A stretch of DNA of 64,000 nt from Thysanoteuthis rhombus. Lineage: Eukaryota > Mollusca > Cephalopoda > Oegopsida > Thysanoteuthidae. Below the pieces are notes generated by a model, which was not told the origin of the DNA, searched no databases, and worked only from the letters and a program-made list of their open reading frames with translations. The position numbers were made by a program, and so were the translations under genes. Within the stretch, counting starts at the first letter, position 1. Each line of letters begins with the position of its first letter. The stretch spans positions 33,636,969-33,700,968 of the forward strand of contig OY735220.1 of NCBI GenBank assembly GCA_963457665.1, given 5' to 3'. This document shows, piece after piece, positions 42,386-52,500 of the stretch.

Positions 42386-43040
42386 GTTGGTTACTTAGGT
42401 TTGGTTTAACATGGCAGAAAAGACCAACAGTGACGAATTAACTCCCCTAAGTTAGATGACGGTTTTTCTTTCTTTTTGTTTTTTCGGAAGAAAAACAAAG
42501 TCGACTCCAGCCTTCTCCTTTGACTGAAGTTAGACAAAAGACAAGCTTGCTTTCGTTGTTATTGGCTGAGGACAAAAGCGTTGAATTCACTTTTGAAATT
42601 GCGAGGAATTTCGTTTCGCTTACCACCGACACCAATCGGCATATTGTCGGCTGTTGTTGTATACATTATGGAACTGAAGAAACTTTCAAAGAAATTTCTG
42701 TTCAACAACGATTTACATAACTCTGCACACAGAAATAAATATAGAAAGAAAGACAAGAAAAGGGATACAAATAGAAAGAAGAAAGCATAACAAACAGAAA
42801 GGAAGGAAGTCAAAAAGAAAGACCGAAAGGAAGACGGAGAAAAGGAAGAAATGAAGAAACAAAGAGAGGCAGATAGAAAGGAAAAAGAAAAAAAGACTTG
42901 GTTAAATGTGCGGCAAACTACTGTTAGCAACATTGATTTATTTGAAATGTATTTTAATGAAGGAATATTTCACGGTAATGGTGCAGGAGAAAAATAAGAA
43001 ATGATTTCGAGTCTTGCTTTTTAGCTAATTATGGGAAATG
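42386..43040. other. Unassigned; polypurine tract
   Basis: 42722-42895 is almost all purine on the plus strand (AGAAAGAAAGACAAGAAAAG and similar). Long F/S-rich minus frames are low complexity. No gene called. Confidence 0.5.
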
Positions 43041-43646
43041 GGGAAAGTAGATCACTACATCTACCTAGGACAATGAATCTCCATGAGATCCTCGAAAGAA
43101 GAGGAGATTATGGGAAGAATCATTTTGAGGATGGCAAGCCTTCGGCGGAGCAAGCTCAAATTTCAAAAGCAAGAAGATCCCAATTATCCTAAAAAGTATA
43201 CAACCAATGCATTCTCCCGATAGTCACTTATGGAGCTGAAACATGAAAACTAACCAAGAGACAGGACTGCAAACTGAGAATCATGCAACGTACACATGAC
43301 AGAATCATGCTTAACTTCGCATGGACATATCACAAGACAGCACAGTATATCGGAAAGATACGGGAGTCCGAGACATCATAGAATCTATTAATAAACTTGA
43401 ATAGCTATGGGAAGGCCATGTTGGAAGAATGACAGACAACCAATGGACTTTACGACTCACAACATTGATCCCCAGAGACCACATGCGAAACTGAGGCCGA
43501 CATAATACAAAATGGAGAGATGAACTAGATAAATTCAGAAAATACTGGCTCTGCGACGCCCATGATAGAGAAATGTGGTGAATCCTGGCGAAGGTCTATG
43601 TCCAACGACGGACGTTATAAGACTGATGATGATGATGATGATGATG
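43041..43646 (+). mobile_element. RTE LINE 3' fragment with (GAT)n tail
   Basis: Runs from GTAGATCACTACATCTACCT (D-H-Y-I-Y-L block) through AGATCCTCGAAAGAAGAGGA, TCACTTATGGAGCTGAAACA (TYGAET), CAAGACAGCACAGTATATCG and AGATAAATTCAGAAAATACT to a tail at 43624-43646. Frameshifts in every block, and CTGAATAGCTATGGGAAGGC shows a stop in the W-x-W-A-G-H position. Confidence 0.85.
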
Positions 43647-43721
43647 GTGTGTTTTTCCTGATCTAGCCATTCATAAAATGGGACCTATCCTAATATATAG
43701 ATTCTTGACATAGAACTTGAG

Positions 43722-44100
43722 TGAGAAACTGGATCTCAAACTAAGAACCATGTTGATTGCACCAGATATGATCGTGTTAAACATCATGTGGAAAGGTCAG
43801 AAAACAGCATAGTATATCAGAGACAAAACAGGTGCCACAGATAAACTTTGAGTCATTAGCAAACTCAATTGGCAAAGGACAGGCTATGTTGCAAGAATAT
43901 CAAACAACTGCTGGACATTTAGACACACAACGTAGGTCCCTCGAGATCAGGAGCTAAATTGTGGCTAGCAGAAAAAAATGGCGAGATGATTTGGACAAGT
44001 TCTGAATGTTTTGGCATCGTAACGCCCAGAAGTGAAGAAACTGGCAGACCTTGGGGAAGCCATATGTCGAACAACGGACCTGAAACACTGATTAGTATTG
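43722..44100 (+). mobile_element. RTE LINE 3' fragment, highly decayed
   Basis: CTCAAACTAAGAACCATGTT, CAGAAAACAGCATAGTATAT, AGACAAAACAGGTGCCACAG, ACTCAATTGGCAAAGGACAG, TTGGGGAAGCCATATGTCGA follow the order of the preceding copy but at lower identity. Tail reduced to AACACTGATTAG. Same orientation as, and only ~75 bp after, the copy at 43041, so the pair could be an old tandem or nested insertion. Confidence 0.7.
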
Positions 44101-45299
44101 ATAGTAGAGATTCTTTGGGATTTTGCAAAAGCAGCTATAACTCACTCTAAATCTCCGGGCATGCTTCTGAACACTCATTTTATCTAAATACCCATTTCAG
44201 CTGAAAAGTGATTTGCCAAGTTAAATCAAATTGACTGATATTTACGTTTATGGTGTTCGATTGGTACTTACATTGAACCAGCGTGAACTAAGTCAATATG
44301 TATATCTATTACAGTGGACAGCCGTAAACTAGATTATTATGTATATCTAATACATTAAAGCGGCATAAAATATTTTGAGTATTCGAACGTGCATTTTTGA
44401 ACATTAAAACACATATACATTTCAATGCATTTATAGGTAACTTCTTTTTAGTCCTAGTAGTTAGGGTTGAGGAGTAGGTAGTGCGTTGATGTTGGAGAGA
44501 AGAGGATTTTGTCTCCTTGTGGTTTGATGGTGGCAGCGACGTCACTGGTGACGAGGAAGGAGAAAGGGAAATGTACGAAGGGATAGCGAAAGGTGGGAGT
44601 TTTCTCGTTGTTGATAGTACTGGCGTAGGAGTCGAAGCAGAGTTGTCTGAACTGCTTATGAATCCGTATGGCTTGAATCGTACCAAGAAATACGAGGAAA
44701 CTGTGCGAGCTGGACAGTCAATTTGTGCGTGCATTTGGGGTCTATTCTCTGACGCTGATGGACACTCGACGAACTGACAATGAAATACAAAGAACACGGA
44801 GTTTTTTCTATGTGTGTTTCCCGAAGTAAAGAAATTTAGGAAAGATTATTGTGACTATCGGATAGTAAAAAGCAATGCCATTTTATTCATGAGAGTGAGA
44901 GGTGTATACGCGTTTGGAGCACGTGGTGAGGACACGGTGGCGCAGATGCGTAGCTGTGCGTATGTGTGATGCCTCGACATCGGTGAAGTGCAAAGGTTAA
45001 ACTTAGTAAAGGAGCATGTTACGGGGGAAGAATGGTTAAGAGCGGATCGGTCTGGAGACTGGCGAAATGATAACCATCTTAGGGAGAAGGAAAGAGTAGC
45101 CGGCAACAAGTGCCGGGCCAGACGCGTAACCAGCTAGGGGTTCTAGTGCCAATGAGCATTGGATCATGTGCGTCCAGGGGTTTCATAGGGGTCGTCGAAG
45201 GGACTGAAGTTTTCGATATCGATCTAAAAGAAGGGTTCCGTATTTAATTCCTAACTAGGGGTATAGGGCACGCCACACATCTAACTACAAAGGATATGT
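44101..45299. other. Unassigned DNA; repeat L and G fragments and a long minus frame
   Basis: 44235-44295 resembles repeat L (ATTGAACCAGCGTGAACTAA) and 44340-44480 resembles repeat G (TTAAAGCGGCATAAAA, ACATTAAAACACATATACAT). A 162-codon minus-strand frame (44797-44309) is Ser/Thr/Pro-rich in the middle with no recognisable domain. It runs into the repeat G stretch, so I do not call it a gene. Confidence 0.4.
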
Positions 45300-45660
45300 C
45301 AATTAAGAAACAAATCAAAGCAGATAACCTGGCCATTTAAAAATTCAACTCTAAAGGGTATAATTTATGGGTTAGTGTTTGGGATTTATGTTAAGGTTTA
45401 TGTTTAGGATAAATGTTAGGGTTAATGTTTAGGGTTAGGTTTAGGATTAGTGTTTGTGTTCTAAGACCAGGTTTGGGGTTATAAGTCAATTACTGAACAA
45501 CTGAAAGAAACAAACTTGTAATAATTGCAATGGCACTGAAATTCCAAGAGAGGTGTCTAGAACGAACTCTGGATGTCAAAAATAGTTTACGCCATCCATA
45601 TAAAAATGGCGAGTTTATGCCGGTTCAATGTGTAATAACTGTTCACTTTCTCTTGAGGTT
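45300..45660 (+). repeat. Repeat G, copy with telomere-like middle
   Basis: 45360-45480 is built of degenerate TTAGGG-like units (GTTAGGGTTAATG, GTTTAGGGTTAGGTTTAGG). The following ACTGAACAACTGAAAG, AAACTTGTAATAATTGCAAT, TAGTTTACGCCATCCATATA and AAATGGCGAGTTTATGCCGG match 51130-51235. Non-coding. Confidence 0.6.
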
Positions 45661-45698
45661 TTACTTTTTTCTCTTAATCGAACTCAATTCTTCTGGGA

Positions 45699-45700
<2 letters not shown>

Positions 45701-45785
<85 letters not shown>

Positions 45786-45786
45786 C
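45701..45786. repeat. (TA)n-(GT)n microsatellite
   Basis: 76 bp TA followed by a short GT run. Confidence 0.97.
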
Positions 45787-46537
45787 AGGCGAATGCATTC
45801 ATTACGGCGTGTGATTTCTTCCTTGAGGATGAGTGTCAGGATACGGCCTTCAATCACGAGCCTCTTCTGAGAGAACAAAACCCATTTGAACCCATTGTTT
45901 CGTATATGTAAGTCACCTGAGGAATGAATATCTCACAAGCATTGAGCAGACGAACAGATCAGCCATCTTAATTTTCTTTTTAATGATATATTTTGCCATA
46001 TTTTGCCATTAAAACAGGAAACGAGATTTTGCTAATAAATCTGTATGAAAAAACAACTATCAGGTCTTATTACCCCCCAAACGTTTACCACAATCGATTT
46101 ACCTCGAAATGAAGCCCTAGGGACATGAGCAACTTATTTCCCTGATTTCCCAAGGGTTCAATTTAAAGACCTGTGGCTGATGCATGGAAATAGATACGGG
46201 TGTTACCTGATACTTTCTCAGCTATTCATTTCGTTTACCTGGTTACCGTATGAACAACTACAGCAGCAATAGTTGAGCTGGGGGGGACTCGAAAACTATT
46301 GGCCATTTTATGCAAGTCGTCATTACAACGTTAGTTCCCTTGTGCCACACTTTCAGTTCATTATAGATCACGAGGACTGCAGCTACCAAGCAAGTTTTTC
46401 CATATTTTACTGGGATTCTTTTTCATTACACCCCCTTAACAAAATTAACCCATCAACTGTGGCAGGTGGCGACGAATGATAGATAACCATTGAGAGATGA
46501 AAGCCCTTTTCTATTACGAATTGATTGCAAGTTATCT
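45787..46537. other. Unassigned intergenic DNA
   Basis: No gene or repeat recognised. Confidence 0.4.
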
Positions 46538-46796
46538 CTCATGTGTGCATTGTATGCTTCTCAGTTTGCAGTTTTGTCTCTTGGTTAGGTTCCATGTTTC
46601 AGCTCCATAAGTGACTATCGGGAGAATGCATTGGTTGTATACTCTTCCTTTTAAGATTATTGGGATCGTCTTGCTTTTGAAAGTTGAGCTTGCTCTGCCA
46701 AAGGCTTGCCATCCCAAAGTGATTCTTTTCTTAATTTCCTCTTCTTTTGGGGATCTCATGGAGATTTGTTGTCCGAGGAAGATGTTACTTGACCAT
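46538..46796 (-). mobile_element. RTE LINE internal fragment with open frame, 3' end missing
   Basis: Reversed and open for over 85 codons: LGQQISMRSPKEEEIKKRIT, LGWQAFGRASSTFKSKTIPI, ILKGRVYNQCILPIVTYGAE, TWNLTKRQNCKLRSIQCTHE. This is the best-preserved copy of the Y-L-G-Q to T-Y-G-A-E-T-W part. It stops at C-T-H-E-R, where other copies go on for ~350 bp to the tail. A LINE copy lacking its 3' end is unusual and points to a later deletion or breakage. Confidence 0.87.
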
Positions 46797-47039
46797 AGAC
46801 CATCTTCATTCATTAGATCAGCTGAGAGAAAAAGCAGCAGAATAAAAAATGCCTCTCAATCAGAATATGAAATCGTTTTGAGTTGGCTGTACAACTGACG
46901 GAAATTCCTGTTATTCGCAGTCAGCATTTTTATCTAAGTACACATTGTCATAACCCCCCTCAGTGATCAGTAAAAGAAAGTATCGGTAATTGCCAAAGAA
47001 ATGCATATATAATTGAAAAAATGGTCTTTGTTATAAACC
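46797..47039. other. Unassigned spacer
   Basis: Nothing recognised. Confidence 0.35.
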
Positions 47040-47388
47040 GCTGATCAAAACTGACACGAAGACTGTCAACATTAACCTTTTCAGTTTTTGATTTGGTCAG
47101 GCTAGCTATGTATGTATTTATAAGTGTATGAATCTGTCTATGTGCCACGCATACAGACAGAACCAATGTAGCTAGAGGTCTGAAAGTTTCAACATTTACC
47201 CCTTATCATGTCCCAAACGTTTTCTTCAGAATTCCTCCCCGAAATAGGTTTCCAGTTGCAATGTAACTTTATGCTAAATTGATTCCTTACTTAGTGTCCG
47301 ACAGCATTCATGCAGTTTTTTTGTTTTTTTTTAACTCTGAATTTTTAGCATCCAACAAAAATTGCGAGAAATTACTTATTCATTGATT
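47040..47388 (-). repeat. Repeat D, minus strand
   Basis: GATCAAAACTGACACGAAGA, ACATTTACCCCTTATCATG, AATAGGTTTCCAGTTGCAAT, GCATTCATGCAG. It lacks the RTE insertion found at 23132-23320 and is truncated before the GACCAACGTC end. Confidence 0.65.
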
Positions 47389-47494
47389 ATCGTTTCGTCT
47401 ACGCGTGATACATGCATACAGCCGGACCGACTTGAAAACTACAGAAACCTATTTTGACATTTTGCTGACAGTTTGATTCGACGGTTTCTAACAG
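47389..47494 (+). repeat. Repeat D end fragment, plus strand
   Basis: TACGCGTGATACATGCATAC, ACAGAAACCTATTTTGACAT and GACGGTTTCTAACAG: the last ~100 bp of repeat D in the opposite orientation to its neighbours. Confidence 0.65.
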
Positions 47495-47524
47495 TCTTCG
47501 AGATTAACAAAATCTGTCATATAT

Positions 47525-47935
47525 TTCTTCAGTTTTCAAATGAGACTGGCTGGCTGGTTGGTTGGCTGGTTGGCTGGCTATCTATGTATGTATCAAGTTT
47601 ATAAGCCACACCGATGGAGCTGGTAGACAGGAAAATTAAGCATTCACTCCTTATTATGTCTAGAAAAACGTTCTTTTAGATTTTTCAAAATCCACCCAAG
47701 TAGGCTTTTAGTGGGAAGTTCAACTTACGATGTAAGCTTATGCTAAATTGGTAGCATTCGCGCTTATTTTTTGAAAATTCAGACTTTTTAGTGATAACGG
47801 CCCAACGAAATGCGAGAGAAGTAATTAATTCATTGCTCAACCCCTTTTCAATTTTTTAATTGATCACCTTATACAGTATACACCCAAGTGACACTGGTCA
47901 TATGATGGTTTCTATTGAGTGACTAACCAGACCTG
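47525..47935 (-). repeat. Repeat D, minus strand, with TGGC microsatellite
   Basis: TTCTTCAGTTTTCAAATGAG, a TGGC/TTGG repeat at 47550-47580, AAGTTCAACTTACGATGTAA, TGATCACCTTATACAGTATA, TGGTTTCTATTGAGTGACTA, ending ACCAGACCTG. Together with 47389-47494 it forms a head-to-head junction. Confidence 0.7.
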
Positions 47936-48830
47936 TTGTTTGAATTTCAAATTGATAATAACATCGACGATTGAAGAAAATAAGCAAAATCTTCGGCTCA
48001 TTATGTTTTTATTTTAACTTTAAGGAAGGTGAGAATATGACTAAAGCGCAAAACGATCTGCTCAGTCTATGGAGAAGGTACTTTGCATGATCGAACGTGT
48101 CAAAAGTGGCCTGTGATGTTTCGTTGAACGACGTTTCACGGTCGAGTTGGCCAGTTGGGGTGATAGCAATCGAATCAACACAATACTTGATAATAACCAA
48201 CATTATGCAACGTACTCAGAATATTAAAACTAAGCGCTAGAAATCATTTTTTTAACCGTCAAATGTAACATAAAATACAGCAAGGCTCGAGAAAACTAGT
48301 CAGTCATTTTTTTTTCAGTGAATCTTTTTTGACGGTTTTACAATATTCTTTTCTTCGTGAAAAAATCAACGGGAAACAAATTTTTTCTTTCCTGAAATAA
48401 ATGTTGGCACATGTTGCCAAATGTTGTAAAAAAATTCAGTGAACGACGTCGCAGGTTTCGATCGAAGTCTGTTTTGTTGTTGTTGTTGTTGTTGAAAAAA
48501 CCAATAATAAAACTGATACAATGAGCGAAAAATACTGCAACGATTTTATGTAACATTAATTTCTGTATTATTTGATAAAGAATTGAAACCCATTTCATTA
48601 ATCTCGACTACTATTACTTACCTCCATCTTGATAAATAGTTGTCATAATGAATACAATGGGATTTTATCTACAATGCATAAATCCACCAACTAGTCAGTA
48701 TTTTGAGAAGATGTGGAATTCATTTCTTTTTGTAATACCTTTGAATTATATCGACTATTTTGCTAAGCCGCTTTTCGCACGTCGTTGTTATCTGTCTCGT
48801 TCGGAGGGCATTTCTCTTAATCTCTTACTA
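47936..48830. other. Unassigned intergenic DNA
   Basis: (TTG)n at 48474-48494. No gene recognised. Confidence 0.4.
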
Positions 48831-49030
48831 TCTCAACCTTTTTTTCTTTTTCTGTATTCCTTCTTCTGTCTCTATCTTCATCTCTGTCTTCCTCTCTCTT
48901 CTCTTTCGATATTTCATCCTCGCTCTAGTTTTTTTTTTCTCTTTTTCTCCTTTCTCTCTGTCTGTCTCTTTCTGTGTCTCCCTTTCTCTCTTTCAATCGT
49001 ATTTTTCTTCCTGTCTGTCTCTCTGTCTAT
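48831..49030. repeat. Polypyrimidine CT-rich tract
   Basis: Nearly all C and T on the plus strand, built of CTCT, CTGT and TTTC motifs. The 128- and 130-codon frames crossing it are F/L/S low-complexity and are not genes. Confidence 0.85.
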
Positions 49031-49864
49031 ATGACACGTGCACGCACATACACACACATACACTTACTGATACACTATCGGGGTCGGGATTTCTTCCTGA
49101 ATTCCGACGCCATTGTTGTCAGTCGTCTCTCCCGTGTTCGACAGAAACCTAATTGTCCATCGGGCAAAAACCCAGTCTGTTTTCAAAATCACAAGGACTT
49201 CCTCACAATCTGTATTGATTAAGATAAAGATGATTCTCTCACAAAAATATAACACCTTTGGAAGCACGAGTCGTCGACCCTCTCTGAAATCTCGAATCGG
49301 GTCTTCGAAAAAAAAAAAATCTTGCGAGACCTCAAGGTTTCCTTTTATCTCCTTGGTGTCCTGATTATCTTCGCTTGGGATCCTAACCGCCACCGGATGA
49401 GCTTAACAAATGATTTTTATGCAGCCACATAAAAAAGTCAGGCAGATAATAAGACTATTCACGGAGATGTTTGCATCGAAATAATACCGGAATTTAATTA
49501 GTTGCAAAGTATTGAAAGAAGATCACACGAGAAGATTGCTTTATTTACTAAGAAAGCAACACAAGATGGACGTGAAGGAAGAAAGGAAGGAAGTCAAGAG
49601 GGAGAAGTTATTGTACTCTGTTTACTTGTTTCTCTTCCTCTTTGAATATTTGATTCTTTCGTGGTTTTGTCACTTACTCGAAACAAGAGGAAATATTGAT
49701 TCTATCTTCTGCTACATTAATACGTTCTGTTACCACATTGTTGCTTATACTTATCCCATCGCAAATCTCACTTCTTTTATGTTTTAGGTGAATATTTAGC
49801 ATGAAATGGTTTCTATCCCTCATGCGTCAAAGATGAAGCAACTAGAATATTTGGAGTACGATCC
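49031..49864. other. Unassigned intergenic DNA
   Basis: Overlapping frames of 83-109 codons on both strands (49064-49393) are unremarkable in composition and contain an A12 run. No motif recognised. Confidence 0.4.
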
Positions 49865-49890
49865 ACACACACACACACACACACACACAT
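49865..49890. repeat. (CA)n microsatellite
   Basis: CA run at the head of a repeat J copy. Confidence 0.9.
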
Positions 49891-49894
49891 GTAT

Positions 49895-50170
49895 CCCTTA
49901 TTCAGGGTTGAGCACTCTTTAAGTAAGGTTAACTCGTTCATTATAAGCTATATATCAATGCTCTTACAACTTTGGAATAGAGCCGTCTGGTGGATGGGGA
50001 ATTGTGCATAAGTAAGTATATCGCTTAAATGCAGTCTTGCTGACCGTAGGGCAGGGTCTGGGTCTGAAGCGAAGGTTTCGATCCTACCTCGTGGTACTGG
50101 ATGGGATGATGGATAGTCTATAGCCAGTGAGTTGTAATACAACAAAACAGCTGTCTGTGGTTGACTCAAT
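49895..50170 (+). mobile_element. Repeat J, copy 3
   Basis: CTTATTCAGGGTTGAGCACT, CTCGTTCATTATAAGCTATA, TGGAATAGAGCCGTCTGG, GGAATTGTGCATAAGTAAGT, TTGCTGACCGTAGGGCAG, then the B-box-like AAGGTTTCGATCCTACCTCG, and ACAGCTGTCTGTGGTTGACT. The A-box half of the tRNA-like part is shortened here. Confidence 0.75.
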
Positions 50171-50189
50171 TATTATTATAATTAATGCT

Positions 50190-50460
50190 CCCTGATTTAA
50201 TTAAGGCAAACTCGTTCATTATAAGCTATGTTGCAATGCTCTTCCAATTCTAATGGATGGGGAATTGTGCGTAAGTAAATATTTCGCTTAAATTCAGTCT
50301 TACTGACCGTCCAGTTCTACGTAGGGTAGGGGTAAAATGCCAGCCTCTGGGTCTGAAGCGAAGGTTTCTTCTGGTACTGAATAGGATAATGGGCAGTCTA
50401 CAGCCACCCTGAAGAGTTATAATGCAACGAAACAGCTGTCCGTGGATAACTCAATTAATA
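50190..50460 (+). mobile_element. Repeat J, copy 4, tandem to copy 3
   Basis: Follows copy 3 in the same direction after ~20 bp. CTCGTTCATTATAAGCTATG, GGAATTGTGCGTAAGTAAAT, CTTACTGACCGTCCAGTTCT, GGGTAGGGGTAAAATGCCAG (A-box side), GAAGCGAAGGTTTC (B-box truncated), AACAGCTGTCCGTGGATAAC. It leads into a short TA tract at 50462-50480. Confidence 0.75.
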
Positions 50461-50521
50461 ATTATATATATATATATATACGTAGATTAAACTTCAATTA
50501 GTTGCTTCATATAAATATATA

Positions 50522-50808
50522 CAAGATAATTCATTGCATCATATTATATAGAAATGAATTTTTGTTAATATATTAAAATGATCTCCCGTCATTACACTTT
50601 TAATGTATCACTCACTCTATACAACGCGAATAGAACAAACAATCAAAGAAAATGGGGCTGCTGCAATCTATCACCGATAAAGTAGCTGCTTCAACGTAGC
50701 AATGCTCTTACCATTGAGCTAAACAGTAATGCAAAGGCCCAAACAACTGTTTTCACACCGAATTCTCATCTCGTTTATTCTCGGTCTATGCACTTCTTTC
50801 AACAAATT
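50522..50808 (-). mobile_element. tRNA-module repeat: single M1 - tRNA-like - M2 unit
   Basis: Reversed: M1 (50808-50735: GAAAACAGTTGTTTGGGCCT), tRNA-like (50734-50660: CTGTTTAGCTCAATGGTAAG, GCTACGTTGAAGCAGCTAC, B-box decayed to GGTGATAGATTG), M2 (50659-50522: TTTCTTTGATTGTTTGTTCT, GTGTAATGACGGGAGATCAT). This is the simplest arrangement and suggests the basic unit. A (TA)n array adjoins the M1 end. Confidence 0.78.
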
Positions 50809-50817
50809 TGTTTCGTA

Positions 50818-50818
<1 letters not shown>

Positions 50819-50868
<50 letters not shown>
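50819..50868. repeat. (TA)n microsatellite
   Basis: 50 bp TA adjoining the M1 end of the tRNA-module repeat. Confidence 0.96.
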
Positions 50869-50872
<4 letters not shown>

Positions 50873-50879
50873 ATTATGT

Positions 50880-51240
50880 ATTGAAGCGGCGTAACCGAAG
50901 CCACTGTGTATAACAAATAGGCTGAAGTGGCGTAAACAATTTTATCAATTTAAACTCTATTTTTGACCATTAAAACACACATACATTACAATATATTTTA
51001 CTACAAAGATACAACTCAATTACGGGACAAATGAAAACCTTATCATTTAGAACTATATTTTATTGAACCAAACTATAAATGATATATTAGGATTATGTTT
51101 AGGGTTCGTGTTAGGTTATATATGTCTATTACAGAACAACTGTAGCAGGAAACTTGTCATCATCGCGATGGTAGTTTCACTAATGAAAACATAGTTTACA
51201 TTGTCCATACAAAAATGCAGAGTTTATGCTATTATAATTG
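50880..51240 (+). repeat. Repeat G, copy 2
   Basis: TGAAGCGGCGTAACCG, CATTAAAACACACATACATT, GATTATGTTTAGGGTTCG, GAACAACTGTAGCAGG, AAACTTGTCATCATCGCGAT, TACATTGTCCATACAAAAAT, GCAGAGTTTATGC match 44340-44480 and 45300-45660 in order. Confidence 0.6.
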
Positions 51241-51254
51241 ATGATAACCATATG

Positions 51255-51690
51255 TTTTAGTAAATGATTAAAAATTGCATTATATTATATAGAAACGTAT
51301 TTGAAAACATCTCCCGTCATTACACGTCTAATATATCACTTAACGTAGACAACATGAATAGAATAAACATTAATGAAAATGGGACTGCTGAAGAAATCGA
51401 ACCTACAACCGATAGGGTAGCAGCTTAAAAGTAGCGATGCTCTTACCATTGAGCTAAACAGTATCCTGTAATGCAAAGGCCCAAATAACTGTTTTCATCC
51501 TTAATTCTCTTCACGTTCATTCTCGGTCTATTCGATTTTCTTTAATTTTTTGTTCTATTTACGTCGTCCATGTGGAGTGATAGATTAACCATGTAATGAC
51601 GGGAGATCATTTCAAATAAGTTTCTATATGATATAACGCAATTTATAATTATTCTGTCGGATCAAATATATCCATTTCTTGATATATATA
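51255..51690. mobile_element. tRNA-module repeat: inverted M2 - tRNA-like - M1, then forward M2
   Basis: Reversed M2 (51255-51390: TTGCATTATATTATATAGAA, ATCTCCCGTCATTACACG), reversed tRNA-like part (51391-51470: B-box as GAAATCGAACC, A-box as TACCATTGAGCTAAACAG), reversed M1 (51471-51533), then forward M2 (51534-51690: TTTTCTTTAATTTTTTGTTC, GACGGGAGATCATTTCAAAT, TATATCCATTTCTTGAT). The two M2 arms form a ~150 bp inverted repeat around the tRNA core. It runs towards a (TA)n array ~60 bp later. Confidence 0.8.
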
Positions 51691-51745
51691 AATATATACA
51701 TATATTGAACACCTGCAGCTTCTAAAGGTGGCGGAAGATTCTATC

Positions 51746-51748
<3 letters not shown>

Positions 51749-51826
<78 letters not shown>
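51749..51826. repeat. (TA)n microsatellite, 78 bp
   Basis: Pure TA at the tail end of a repeat C copy. Confidence 0.97.
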
Positions 51827-51828
<2 letters not shown>

Positions 51829-52052
51829 CGTGTGTTTGTATGTTCCAATGGTCCACCTATTTTATTACCTATATTTGACGGATTCATAATCAATACCTAG
51901 ATTCTCCAGAATCAAGTTGTTTTTATTTCTATTAGAGATGTTTTCTACTGGAAAACACACATGATATCATAAATAGAATCTATTCAGACCTTTTTTTGTT
52001 ACATGACTTCAAATTTTGACGCTACAGTTCTTCAATTATTGACTGTGATGGC

Positions 52053-52053
<1 letters not shown>
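51827..52053 (-). repeat. Repeat C, minus strand, between two microsatellites
   Basis: TGTTCCAATGGTCC, TTTCTACTGGAAAACACACA, ATGATATCATAAATAGAATC, GACTTCAAATTTTGACGCTA, ATTATTGACTGTGATGGC. Its tail side abuts a (TA)n array and its head side another. Confidence 0.72.
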
Positions 52054-52055
<2 letters not shown>

Positions 52056-52100
<45 letters not shown>

Positions 52101-52142
52101 GTGTGTGTGTGTGCGTGTGTGTGTGTGCGTGTGTGTGTGTGT
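52056..52142. repeat. (TA)n-(GT)n microsatellite
   Basis: TA with one GTA interruption, then GT with GCG interruptions. Confidence 0.96.
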
Positions 52143-52325
52143 AAACACTTGTGATGGTGGTGACATGAAATGTCGAAATAACAAAAGAAATTGCACAAAA
52201 GAATGAGATATGTTTTTGTCCTTGGCGACTCAGTGTTTGATTTACAGTAGTGTTTAATGGGAAATAACCCAAATAACATTCGTCACGAAAGGTTAATGAC
52301 AATTTGGGAAAGCCAACAAACATTG

Positions 52326-52500
52326 CCAATGTTCTAGTTTCATTTCTCCCACGGCCATTCATTGTCACGTGTTGGTCCACCAGCGTTTCTATTGTGTACG
52401 AGTGCATGCGCAGATATGACGTCAAAGAACGAATGCGCACGGTGACTGCGCACTTCCGTCCTGCATAACGCGCTAGCGTAAATTGCTGCCTACGTGAATA
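52326..52500. promoter_or_regulatory. CpG-dense patch with promoter-like motifs
   Basis: CCAAT (52326-52330), E-box CACGTG (52366-52371), NRF1-like TGCATGCGCA (52403-52412), perfect CRE TGACGTCA (52417-52424), two more TGCGCAC blocks (52434-52453) and an ETS-like CACTTCCG (52451-52458) lie within ~130 bp. About 14 CpGs fall in ~140 bp, against a CpG-poor surrounding. This combination is typical of broad metazoan promoters. No first exon or splice donor could be confirmed on either strand, so this is inference. Confidence 0.4.

Noticed and set aside
44309-44797. 162-codon minus-strand open frame
   Set aside because: No recognisable domain, Ser/Thr/Pro-rich middle, and it extends into sequence shared with repeat G. 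AT-rich DNA of this length yields such frames by chance.
48648-49152. 128- and 130-codon plus-strand frames
   Set aside because: Low-complexity F/L/S from a CT-rich tract.
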